In this document: positions 1 to 10,100 of the stretch, piece after piece
Numbering within the stretch: the first letter of the stretch is position 1
Layout: each line of letters opens with the position of its first letter
Source: Stenopsyche tienmushanensis
Lineage: Eukaryota; Arthropoda; Insecta; Trichoptera; Stenopsychidae
Assembly (NCBI GenBank): GCA_008973525.1
Contig: WACJ01000189.1
Coordinates: 310,001 to 374,000 of the forward strand
Direction of reading: 5' to 3'
DNA length: 64,000 bases
Made by a program: the position numbers and the translations under genes
The notes under the pieces: generated by a model
What the model was told of the DNA's origin: nothing
The model's database searches: none
Seen by the model: only the letters and a program-made list of their open reading frames with translations

Positions 1-3000
1 TTCCGAGAATTTCTACCGCGTTGTGTTCAATCTGTTTCAAGTATTTTTCTAATATATTAGACATCTCCATTAACAATTTAGTATCTATACACATGCCTCG
101 AAGTTCCATCACTAAAAATATAATACGAACATAAAAACAAATTGAATCGGTGTAGAATAATACGATTAACGGCCAATCTTATTTATCATACATGTTAACA
201 TTGGAGCTATGTGCGTTTCAATGTTGATGAAAACGTGCCATATGCTATTGTTGCTTAATTGAAGGTACATTTCTCGACAGCATTCGGATAGCAAGTCCAT
301 ATAACGTGCGGTTCTTTGTTTTAAACAATTTGAATGCACAGCGGGTGGAGTTATATTGAGCGTTTTTAAAATTTGAAAGAAAGATGACGGGGGTTCATCA
401 GGATTTAAAAGAAAACATCCAATCTAAAAACAATGCACGATTTTAATATCATATTATATAAATATGCTTAAGCAACAAAATTGATCGTTTGCCTTTGGAT
501 CTATAATCATCCATTTGAGGCAAATATCGATTCTACTAAAATTGAAAACGTTGATTAATAGAGTCATCAATTCTTGTGATTCGTAGCAAATTTTCCTAGC
601 TTGACAATTCATTAGTTTGTTAACGATCCATCTGAAACATATAAAGATGCACATTTACAAAGGTTATCTTCTTTTTGAGATGGCATGTTTATCATCAGCC
701 ATGTGCAATCTTCGTAAGAGACTTTTTTTTAGAGATAAGATCTTTTTATATGATGGTTATGAACTAATACCAAACCTGGAATTGTGGATGGCCAGGGAAC
801 ATGGCCAAATGTGTTACCACCTGACCCAGATTCTCACCGGACATGGCTGCTATGGCTGCGGAATGCCATAGCTGTGGAGTTGGTCATTTGTCTGCCCAGC
901 GTGGAGTGTTGAAAGAGATACCCTAACCGAAAAGCTGGGAGCAAATTCGCTCATGCCCAACAAAATGATCCCTTCTATGCTCAAGGATGCTAGGGTATGG
1001 AATGCGTGGTGCAAATACACAAAGTGCATTATCCAGCAGAAAAAGGACGCTGAACGAAGGAGAAGACAAAGACCACTCTGAATTGACGCAACAGAAGAAG
1101 GACATATTGCTGCCATCCGTGTGCAATACTTGGTTAGTAGCTGGGTGGCAGCAGAAGAGTAAAGTGGTTTTAGTGAGTAGAAAGGAATATAACCCCTTCT
1201 TATGAATGGATATTGATGAGACCCTAGTTCTGCATCAGACTATTTGTAGCTGCATAATGATGATGATATATTATATACATAATTAAACAATTAATTTTAT
1301 ACCTTAGAGATGATTCAATGGAACTTTTTTTCCTAATAGTCAAATGAAAATATGTACAAGATCCATTCCAATTTAAACAAATAAGAATGCCTACAGACGT
1401 TCTATTTTCATTATCGAAAGTATCATCCAATTGACACATTCCTTCCCTGAAAAAAATAAGCATGGAATTATCCAAAACATTATAGCTTTCATATCAAACA
1501 TCTCTCCAACGTCTTAAGAATCCCTTATTTTATTATCTAATCAATACTTATAATATAATAAATCTACGAATAAAAAAAAATATATTTATATGAAAATAGA
1601 ATGCTGTGATCTTTTAAGCAAATAATAATATGGACTTATAAATACTTGTAGATAATGCAGAAGCATATTTCCAGGAGTTGCTCCGAATCAATTTTTGTTG
1701 TTAAAAAATCAATTGCTTCCTGATCCAGTTCTTTTATATGTGATGTTTGTTTATTGATCATTTCAATTCCATGATCGAGGTCAGTTGAAGAATTTTCATT
1801 TGCGAAGGTAATCTTCTTTTTGATAGTTGTAGCATCTTTTACGAATGCAATTTTACCATTTTTACCGAGGGTTAACTTAGACTGGATTGTTCGTTTTTGC
1901 TGGACAGTATTAATTTTATATCCATTTGAAATATTGGCATTGTAGTCATTTTTTTTGACCAAGTGTTGGTATAGTGGCTTAGATCCTGGACTCTTGTTGC
2001 AAAGGTTCGGGTTCAAATCCAGATTGTGGAAAAAATTTTCACCGTACCAACAAATTTGGGAGATCGGAAATATTAATATTTCTGATCGATCGTCTCGATC
2101 CAGGTTTACCCTGATTTCCTGGATTAGAAAAAGTAAATTCTGAGGCGATTAATAAAGTCGTGCAGGGACGCCCATGAGTGAGTAATTGAATTTGCAACAA
2201 TAATTAAATTATCATTTATATATATGATAATTTCGCTACTCACTCATAGATTCTCTCCTCTCCTACCTTTCCAAATAATCCTATCCTTACTTTACCACGT
2301 GTGGAAGGCAACGGGAAACCACCACATTAAAATCATCTCCCAAGTAAGATCTCCTATGGAGATCACCCTATATCCGTTATCGGATATGACACATCAAAGA
2401 TTCATGCTTTGATGGACGTCATAAGGATTTAAAAAAAAAAAAAGTCATTTTTAGCCAAACATATGGCATCTAACCAATTGTTAATGTTTTTTTTCAATTT
2501 AATATCTTTATTGACAGTTGTTCTTTTTGCTATTTTCTTTTCAGCTTTCGTTGTAGTTTTGCTTGGGGAGGAATGTAATTTTTCAGAATCTTTTGAAATA
2601 AGCCCTTTATCGTTTTCGGTACACATTTGTAGATTTTTCTCATTTTCGCTTTGAATAATCGGTTTAGTTTCAGTTTCAATCGATTTTAATGGGGGAGCAG
2701 AAAACCTACTAAAGTCAAAGACCTTCTTTTTATGATTAATTTGTTTATTATTAACAAATTCATTCACAACAATTTCATTTTCCTCGAGCGTTTTATTGAT
2801 ACATGAATCGATTTTATTATTTTTTTCAACTGTGACTCCATTCTCATTAATATTTTGATTAATATCTCTTTCATCATCAAACAATGTTGGTAAATTTAAA
2901 GATAAATCATGATGATCATTAGACCTGCTTAAAATAACATATTCATGTAAAATTTGATTTTATATCTTGTACTTATAAACATTACAATATATTTACTTGG

Positions 3001-3275
3001 AATAACGATCATTATTGATCGTACTTGGGAGATTCGTATTTTTGCGGCTGGTATAAGACTCGGAATTATTTGTTGAATTGAGAGCTGTTAAAATAAAAAG
3101 AAATCAACATAATGCTAATTAACAAAAAGGATCATCAAATAATGAAAATCTATTTACATTTTTTGTCATATAGTTTCATTGTGTTTTTCATTGCGATGTA
3201 TCCCAATTCTGATAATCCAACGAAATATTCTTCAAAATTGAAATTTTCATCATCATCGAACATGTTTGAACGATA
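1..3275 (-). CDS. POLN: Family A DNA polymerase, POLN-like (partial; exon broken by a SINE)
   Basis: This is the N-terminal part of a family A DNA polymerase; the 3' end lies off the left edge, so palm and catalytic aspartates are not visible. Exons in transcript order are 3275-3158, 3084-2997, 2924-1646 (SINE at 1954-2443), 1446-1303, 632-493, 423-192 (lower edge approximate) and 110-1. All phases join. A likely start is ATG at 3261 (MFDDDENFNFEEYFVGL). About 300 low-complexity Ser/Lys/Asn-rich residues follow. Then comes the degenerate 3'-5' exonuclease-like region (VGILICLNWNGSCTYF, DPKIGCFLLNPDEPP) and the start of the polymerase fold (APMLTLMELRGMCID, EMSNILEKYLKQIEHNAVEILG split across the edge). 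No helicase domain precedes it, which favours POLN over POLQ/mus308; members are translesion or crosslink-repair polymerases. Intron 492-424 looks like GC-AG. The SINE puts a stop after LAKND-Phe4 unless it is spliced out or is polymorphic. Family is firm; orthologue identity is less so. Confidence 0.7.
775..1125 (+). mobile_element. R1-clade non-LTR retrotransposon fragment (C-terminal knuckle region)
   Basis: Conceptual plus-strand translation reads LTGHGCYGCGMP, then Cys and Trp spacing, CPAWSVERDTL, an ML..A..WN segment and a basic tail ending KDAERRR. This is the C-terminal, post-reverse-transcriptase arrangement of R1-type LINE polyproteins (TGHG, zinc knuckle, CPAW..ER, acidic/basic tail). 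At least one frameshift or stop interrupts it, so it is dead. It lies in the intron of the minus-strand polymerase gene, between the exons at 493-632 and 1303-1446. Confidence 0.65.
1954..2443 (+). mobile_element. tRNA-derived SINE inserted in a coding exon, with 9-bp target duplication
   Basis: The element starts near a tRNA-like head (TAGTGGCTTAGATCCTGG, A-box-like) and has a B-box-like GGTTCAAATCC within the first 70 bases. It ends in 13 A residues at 2431-2443. GTCATTTTT occurs immediately before it (1945-1953) and after it (2444-2452). Deleting the element and one repeat restores the minus-strand polymerase frame exactly across the junction (LAKND followed by YNANISNGYK). Related copies lie at 50470, 56590 and 59900, so this is a dispersed family. 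The near-perfect duplication and intact poly-A suggest a recent insertion. Confidence 0.85.
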
Positions 3276-3316
3276 CTGAAAAATTAAATACATTCAATGT
3301 CAAATGATTATTAGTG

Positions 3317-3465
3317 ACTAGCTGGTACCCGGTTAAGATAATTGTACTATATATACCTATATTATTTGAGAAAGTGCAAACAATAAGTTGGCAATGTTTT
3401 ATCACAATCAAATGAACGGTATGGCAGCGCATAAAATACGAACAAACAAATATTAGTTTTTATAT
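3317..3465 (+). repeat. Dispersed repeat, shorter copy
   Basis: The stretch beginning TAGCTGGTACCCGG and running through the segment around CAAACAATAAGTTGGCAATG and CGGTATGGCAGCGCATAAAA is closely matched at 31018-31300. Compared with that copy it lacks about 150 bases after the opening motif. It has no coding capacity and no recognised family. Confidence 0.6.
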
Positions 3466-3499
3466 GCTTTCGTATATTATTCTGCAAACTTGAACAAAG

Positions 3500-3691
3500 A
3501 GACTCACAGTATCTATGAGACCATGCGGTCACAGGACCAGACTACCTGTCCCTCCGAAGCAATGTGATAAACAATACCGGGGGGACAGAGAAGGGCAAGG
3601 GATGGGTTTAGTCAGTAGGAATCTGACATTACCCTGGGATCAAGTTTCAGGGTGTCTTATACAAGATTCCCCTCCCACAGAAAAAAAAAAA
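3500..3691 (+). mobile_element. Probable LINE/SINE 3' end with poly-A tail
   Basis: This is a relatively GC-rich 190-base block in AT-rich DNA (motifs GAGACCATGCGGTCACAGG and AGGAATCTGACATTACC), ending in an 11-A tract at 3681-3691. The composition and terminal poly-A fit the 3' end of a non-LTR element. No protein motif is left and no target duplication was identified. The ORF across it is not treated as a gene. Confidence 0.4.
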
Positions 3692-4020
3692 CAATTACTT
3701 GAGAATCACTATTTAAATTGAGAGTTAAATATACACAATCAGGTTTCAAACAATAATTTAAGTGCCTGGGTCAAATGCATCTGTACATTAAATATTTAAA
3801 AAAATGTTGGAATTCAATGCAAGATAATGATAAAAGACAGACTAATATGTAAATCTTAAATAGTGGTTTATTCATATTTTAATTACAAATACAACACAAT
3901 ATAATAAATAATTTAACATAAAAATTCACGTCAAAGAAAAATACTTTGCCATTTTTATTACATAAAAGAAAGATTACTCGGGTCATTTAGATTCAAGTCA
4001 ACATATTTCACACAACACTA

Positions 4021-6054
4021 TCAATCTGAAATAACAATGGAATCAGCGTTTTCATGTGATTTTTTATTTAACTGAACATCGCTTCGTTCACGCGAGCATT
4101 TAATCTTTTTACTCTTATGTTTATGGTCATTCATTTGTGTCCGTTTATTATTCAATTGGCTTTTATTATTTTGATCACAAGACTTTTCCACGTGTAGATC
4201 TTCTGAAGAATCATCGTGCGATACTTTTTTAATGTCTTTCGAAGCGGACACCGCAGGAAGATCTTTGGGAGCCAAGCAATCGTAATCAAACGAATCGAAA
4301 TTTTTCAACACAAACTTTATACAGTGTTCTTTTTTTGCGTCGAACAACGATGACTTTGGACCGATTTTTATGTAACTTATTGTATTGTACGCGGTAAAAT
4401 GGAAGTCTTCCCTTAAATAGCCTTCGATTATAAGATACGCAATCACTGCTTCTCCTTGTGTTTTTGTGAGCGTTGGTGGCTTAATAGATGAAACGCGTAA
4501 TTTAATCGGACCCTTATCATACCAGGATTCCATCAATTTTATAGCGGTCAATTTTATGTCGTTGTCTGCAGCTTGCTTAATAATTTTATAAATATCTTTA
4601 CAATAATTTTGAATTAATATTTCTTTACTTTTCCCCGATGTATGATAGCATCTATCGCACATATTATTACAGTCTTCGGATTTCCATTCTTCGTCAAAAT
4701 GTTTAGCTATAATTTTTCTGCGACATTCAAACGGTTCTAGACAATATCGAACCATGCCGTATAGATGCTCTAAGCTGCCCGATGAAGAAAATACCATCGT
4801 GCTGACTCTAAATATATCCTGCATACGATACATCATGATGCATTCGGCTCTTTCGCCGTCCCTGCCGGCCCTTCCGCTCTCTTGATAGTAGCTCTCCATG
4901 GCTTTACTTAAGGAGTGATGAAGTACAAATCTCACATCCGGTTTATCTATACCCAGCCCAAAAGCTACCGTTGCAACAATAGCTTGGTAATATTTTTCAG
5001 TCCATTTAAGATGTACAGCAGATCTCTGCGTCGGTTCCAAATTAGCATGATAACAGCCCACTTTCAATCCTCGTTTTCTCAGTCCTTGTGCTAAATCCGT
5101 ACAGTCTTTAATGCTCGTCGCATATATAATACCCGACTGATTTCTATATCTATTATTTAACAATTTTTCAAATAAGTCAAGACATTCTTCAGATGAAGAC
5201 GGTTTTGAAATTATCCTATAGAATATATTGGGTCGATTGAAAGACGACTTTATCAAAAGACAACCTCTTATATCCAACATCTTTTGAACGTCAACTATGA
5301 CCCTGGAAGTGGCGGTGGCAGTCAGCCCTAGGATTGGTACGTCCGGGAACATCGACGATAAGACCCCTAAAAATTTGTAATCGGGTCTAAAATCATGGCC
5401 CCATTGAGAGCAACAGTGAACTTCGTCGATGGCAATACGCTGAAGGCGACCTTCTGCGTAGCATTTTTGCAACCGTGCCATAAAAAGTTTGCTCTTTGCG
5501 AACCTTTCCGGAGTAACGTACAACAATTTGACTTTGGAATTTTTATCTATCATATCGTTGAGAGCGCTTTTTATCGACTCTCTCGAGTTCGTGCTGGACA
5601 TCAGCGTGGCTTCGATAGATTTTCTTTTCAGAGACATGATCTGATCTTCTATGAGGGATATCAGTGGAGATACGACGACAGTGATGCCCTCGGAAATGAC
5701 GGCGGGAAGTTGATAGCAGAGACTCTTGCCGGCGCCCGTCGGCATGACTACGATGGCGTGATTTTTCGCCAGGGTCGCATTCATAGCGCTCAATTGCTGC
5801 GGCCTGAAAGACGATATCCCGAATACGTTCTGCAAGGCGACAACGAGGCGTTCAGACCAATCGAAATCGGAACGCTCCCAATTTTGCTCTCCCAACTTTT
5901 TGGAAACCAATAGTTGCTTTTCTTCTTTGAGTCTGTCTATCGATTCGATCAGTTCTCGTCGGTTTTGATTGAGTTTTTGAATTTGCGAATTTACACGGCT
6001 CAGTTCTTCTTCCATTTCCAGCAATTTGGAATCGTATTCTATAACGTCCGACAT
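4021..6054 (-). CDS. RECQL: ATP-dependent DNA helicase RecQ1 (RECQL), complete, intronless
   Basis: A 677-residue 3'-5' RecQ helicase acting in nuclear replication-fork and repair metabolism. Residues 9-55 form an N-terminal coiled coil, as in vertebrate RECQL. Domain 1 has the RecQ motif 0 (FRPQQ, 83-87), Walker A PTGAGKS (105-111), DEVH at 210-213 continuing into the aromatic-rich loop CCSQWGHDFRPDY, and TATAT at 245-249. Domain 2 has YHANLEP, FGLGIDKPDVR and motif VI QESGRAGRDG (391-400). Zinc-binding cysteines are visible at 444, 462, 466 and 469. The winged helix follows, with the strand-separating hairpin FTAYNTISYIKIG. The tail is Lys/Arg-rich, probably nuclear-localising. There is no HRDC or BLM/WRN extension, and the length is close to human RECQL (649). 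Every motif is intact, so it should be functional. The single exon could reflect intron loss or a retrocopy that replaced the parent gene. It lies upstream of the POLN-like gene on the same strand; TTTATT at 3954-3959 is a possible minus-strand poly-A signal. Confidence 0.96.
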   Translation of the reverse strand: MSDVIEYDSKLLEMEEELSRVNSQIQKLNQNRRELIESIDRLKEEKQLLVSKKLGEQNWERSDFDWSERLVVALQNVFGISSFRPQQLSAMNATLAKNHAIVVMPTGAGKSLCYQLPAVISEGITVVVSPLISLIEDQIMSLKRKSIEATLMSSTNSRESIKSALNDMIDKNSKVKLLYVTPERFAKSKLFMARLQKCYAEGRLQRIAIDEVHCCSQWGHDFRPDYKFLGVLSSMFPDVPILGLTATATSRVIVDVQKMLDIRGCLLIKSSFNRPNIFYRIISKPSSSEECLDLFEKLLNNRYRNQSGIIYATSIKDCTDLAQGLRKRGLKVGCYHANLEPTQRSAVHLKWTEKYYQAIVATVAFGLGIDKPDVRFVLHHSLSKAMESYYQESGRAGRDGERAECIMMYRMQDIFRVSTMVFSSSGSLEHLYGMVRYCLEPFECRRKIIAKHFDEEWKSEDCNNMCDRCYHTSGKSKEILIQNYCKDIYKIIKQAADNDIKLTAIKLMESWYDKGPIKLRVSSIKPPTLTKTQGEAVIAYLIIEGYLREDFHFTAYNTISYIKIGPKSSLFDAKKEHCIKFVLKNFDSFDYDCLAPKDLPAVSASKDIKKVSHDDSSEDLHVEKSCDQNNKSQLNNKRTQMNDHKHKSKKIKCSRERSDVQLNKKSHENADSIVISD

Positions 6055-6939
6055 GATTTATTTGCAGCATGTACAACTTCACAAACCTTAGATTAATTTT
6101 AAAATCGAATTTGAACTATCGGTACACAGCCCGATTTGTAATGACAACTGTCATTTTTTTATGTTTCGCTTGACAATAACCATAAACAACGTGCCCGGGA
6201 AATATTTAAAAAAAAGAAAAGATTTTATGAATCTAAAATGAATTCATTATAATATTAGAAACAATCGCAATATTTTTGAATTTCTCACTTGAAAATCGTA
6301 TCTCTGACGTCCAAGTTTTCCGCCTGTATAAATTTTAAATACATCAAATTTTTGCGTCATAAAAATATATTTTCCGGCCAAAATAAAATATTTTTATCAA
6401 ACATATTATAATCTTTTACAATGTTTTTTATAGTGTAATTATATTTTAAATAGCAATTAAATAGTTCAATAAATAATTATTTTATTAAAAATTGTCTTCC
6501 ATAATATTTAATATATTTTAAATCTGAATGATGATAATAAACATGTAAATAATGTTGGAATTATAGTAAAGTATAAAATCAAATATTAATTTTATTATTA
6601 TAATTCATTTAATATATTTTTCAAATGTTGTAAGATTTATCATTTATTTTTTTAATTTGAGTGTAAAATTAATAAAATCAGGATAATATTTATTTTTTAA
6701 TGGCAAAAATATGTTATAAAAATATGATGAAATACGATAATTATTTATGCGGTGAAATATATTTGATCAATTTTATAAATTGTAAAAAAAAATGTGTTGA
6801 TTTTTTATAATATGTAGATGAATCGAGCATTTTTAAAATGTTGAACTTTTATTGGTGAGACTAAATTTATATTTTTGCAATTTCATCGTCGTTTCTCGAA
6901 CAAGGTCATAAAGGAAATGCGATCGGTCGCTCGTTCGCT
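6055..6939. other. AT-rich intergenic region between divergent RECQL and CNOT1
   Basis: RECQL (minus) and CNOT1 (plus) diverge from this region, so both promoters should lie between 6055 and 7179. The stretch is A/T homopolymer-rich with no ORF of note, no recognised repeat and no clear TATA box in a defensible position. Confidence 0.5.
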
Positions 6940-7179
6940 CGGCTTGACACGTGTTGTGTTGGCGAACGTGGTGAGTTGGTCGCCTGCGTGGGATGCTGCG
7001 GCGCCGCCGCCCGCCGCGCCGCGCCCGCCCCCGCGCCCCGACGACCCCTGCGCCCCTCGCGCCCTCTGCGCCTCGCGCGCCGCGCGCGCTCCGCCTGAGC
7101 AGCGCCTCTAAAACTGCAGCAGTTTTAAACTTTTCGGGTTTACCCACAACTCGGAAAGTTTAAACCCTCTCGATGGAAC
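6940..7179 (+). promoter_or_regulatory. CpG-rich promoter / 5' UTR block of CNOT1
   Basis: From about 6940 to 7110 the sequence becomes almost purely G/C with dense CpG (runs such as GCCGCCGCCCGCCGCGCC), in sharp contrast to the surrounding AT-rich DNA. It ends about 70 bases before the CNOT1 ATG at 7180. A CpG-dense, TATA-less promoter would suit a housekeeping gene. The transcription start is not determinable by eye. The Arg/Ala- and Pro/Ala-rich ORFs across it reflect composition. Confidence 0.6.
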
Positions 7180-10100
7180 ATGAACCTTGACCCTCTCTCG
7201 TTTTGTTTGACTCAGATCAGTCAATTGGTTGAGGCTTTGACCAAAAAGAACTTGAAGCAGAGTAGCCAGGAGCTCACGCAGGTGAGGCGAATATCCCCCC
7301 TTCCCCCCTCCACACCCTCGTTCCGCCGCGACCGTAACCTCTTTTTCCTACTACCGACGTGCACGACCTTTAATCGCGCGCACTCGCTCGAATTCATTTG
7401 CAAAACATCATCGAGTCGACGCACCGATTTCAAATCGCACAAAAGATCTCGTCAGCCTTCGGACGATTTTCATGTAACGTATATTTGACATTCTTGTACG
7501 TTTCCGATAATCACATTTCAACCCGAACGCCTGAAGCTTATTGTGCGTTCTAAGATCGCCCCCACTTCGTAATCGCATCATAAAAAGGCACAGCTTGGTC
7601 GATCGACTAAATCAATGTATGATTTTGGTACCCAGACTAATATTTACATCCAAATTAACACCTTCGTGGCAAACAGTGATTTTTTTGATCTGACTGCAAA
7701 TATTGTTTTTCATCACTAAAGAATTATAACATGTCAACAATATCCGGTACAAAATCATAAGATCAGCTCTAGCCGAATGATTACAACTGTACAGATGTGG
7801 TTTGAAATGATCGATTATAGCATTTATATGCATTATTCTTATTTAACAATCTACAGATCATCCCCCGGAAAAGTTCCGTTGCATTATGGTGTGCTCATGT
7901 TATTACGTCTATCGCTAATGCTTATTTTCAGGATATAATCATTGTCATGGTGCGTTTATCCAAGTGAAAATAATTTGACACGGACTGCGGAGTGTGAATG
8001 CTGTATTGAGATTGTGTTATTCGCTTTCGTTCAAGCCAAAATTTATGTACGAAACATACGTTCTTAAAACGTGGAAATGAATCCAAAATTATGCCAGATG
8101 TCGATCTAATCAGTAGTATCGAATGTTGAGTTCTGAAAATAATATGGCACAATCATAAATATAGCTGATATGATGCGCATTTGTGATATTGTTACAACAG
8201 TGGAGTGGTTGGAAAAACTGTCATTTAATCGTTAAGTCAGTCGAATAGATGAAAACAGAAAAACTTGCGATTTACATTGGGTGAGATTAGCATTAAATGA
8301 ACGGAAGCAAATCTGTAAATCCTCATCCTTTAATGGATTATCAATCGCTTGTATTTTAACAGCGTTGTATTATTCAAAGCTAAACAATGAAATGAAATAA
8401 AGACGACATACTATTTCGTCGCTTGGAAAATATGTAGGTAATCAAAAATATGAGAAAATGACATGTGTATGTTGTAATTAAATGAAACGAGACAAAATTA
8501 ATCAAAATGTATCGCTATTGAATATTTGAGCATGTGTTTATATTGTTAAATATGCCAATTACAATATTACAAACATATAACCTACGTTCAATCCTAGTTG
8601 TTCATATTAAAAACCATATCCATCCATCGTCTTAATCCATCTTAGGCGGCTAATGTTTACTGGCAATCGGTATGCGTAGCTGACAAAAAACCATTGAGAC
8701 ATGATAAATAATAAATACACTTTGTAAAAACGGTTGTATCTTATAAACTACGTATTATTTTGTAATGTAATTTAAAATAATCGCTTACCACTTTATTCGG
8801 CTTAATTCTGTGTATTTATTTAAACTAAAACACTTGATTTTTTCAATATAAATAAAGATTTGACACAGGATCGGAAAGGTTTGAAAGAAGTGGTAAACCA
8901 ATAAAACGTATACTTCATTTAGCATTAGAATAATTTGGACGTTTGTAAAAAAAGTATGTGCCATATCATACAAAAAATACCGAGTAGAATCACCTTTTCC
9001 GTTGTAAAGTTAAGTCTGTGAAACGGGTAGAATTGCCCGTTCCATTGAAAATATCGATAGCCAAGCATGCAAATTGAATTACAAGTCCGGCTCAAGATGT
9101 GTTAAAATGGCAATATAATTGTATTCATTTTGATTGTAAGAAAATGCCAAATAACTTCCAAAAGCTCTTTGTTCTCATTTTAAGAACTTAATTTGACAAG
9201 ATTATGATAAGTACTTTAATGAATTTCACGTTAATTTTATTTTAATTTGTGGTCAGCAATGCTTCCAACAAATTAAAATCGGATTGTGGACTTATTAAAT
9301 GAACAAGTAATGAATTTATCTTACTGGGAATTTTCAACAGTCGGCATTTCGAAAATTTCAGTAATTCATCAATTGTTTGAAATTTATGTGCGAAGCAGAC
9401 TCGAATCATTTTCCAATGTCAGGAATCCTCAAGGCAGAATTCAGTTTCGATCTGTCCTCCGATCATTTTCCCGTCATAGTCACGATGAGCAGTCATGTAA
9501 GGAAAATACCAAAGCCCTTAACTTTAACCAATAACCGCACAAACTGGAATGTCTTTCACGAACTAATTGACAACCATTTAACGACAAATCGAAATCATTA
9601 TAAGTGGATAAATTTGGGCTTAATGATCTATACATCTATACAATCATGGGAGAAAGCTATCCGTCTCAGTCTCCCGAACTGCGCTAAGTTCTCTGTCTCT
9701 CTCCGCCTCGGAGCTTCAATGCACAAGAGTGCTCTTTCTGAATAGTGAAGGTCATATCGAAGACCCTTCGATAATACTCCTTAAAAGGTTAAGCGTACCA
9801 ACAATGAGGCAAGTATTGAAAATCATAGCTAAAAATACAAAAAAAGGTTAAAAACACACGCCAACCGCCTTGTTGAAGAGCTATCAGCCAAGCCTCCGGA
9901 ACGCGCAGGCTGAAATGCTATTTGGTTCATGACCTGGACAAAAGATTCAAATGAATGAGCATTAGGTCCTCATTAATGAATGGGATGTCCATCAAAGGAT
10001 AGATTGTTCAAATAAAAAAAAATAAAAAAGGAATCCTGCTGATCGTTTTGAAAAATGACATTTCTTTTATTAGAGAGCATAGCATAAGCTCCGAGTTTCA

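Noticed and set aside
5395..5913. 172-codon plus-strand ORF opposite RECQL
   Set aside because: It is the antisense of the conserved helicase core; its peptide has no independent features.
6833..7147. Arg/Gly/Ala-rich minus-strand ORF upstream of CNOT1
   Set aside because: It results from the GC-rich composition of the CpG block: stop codons are simply rare there.
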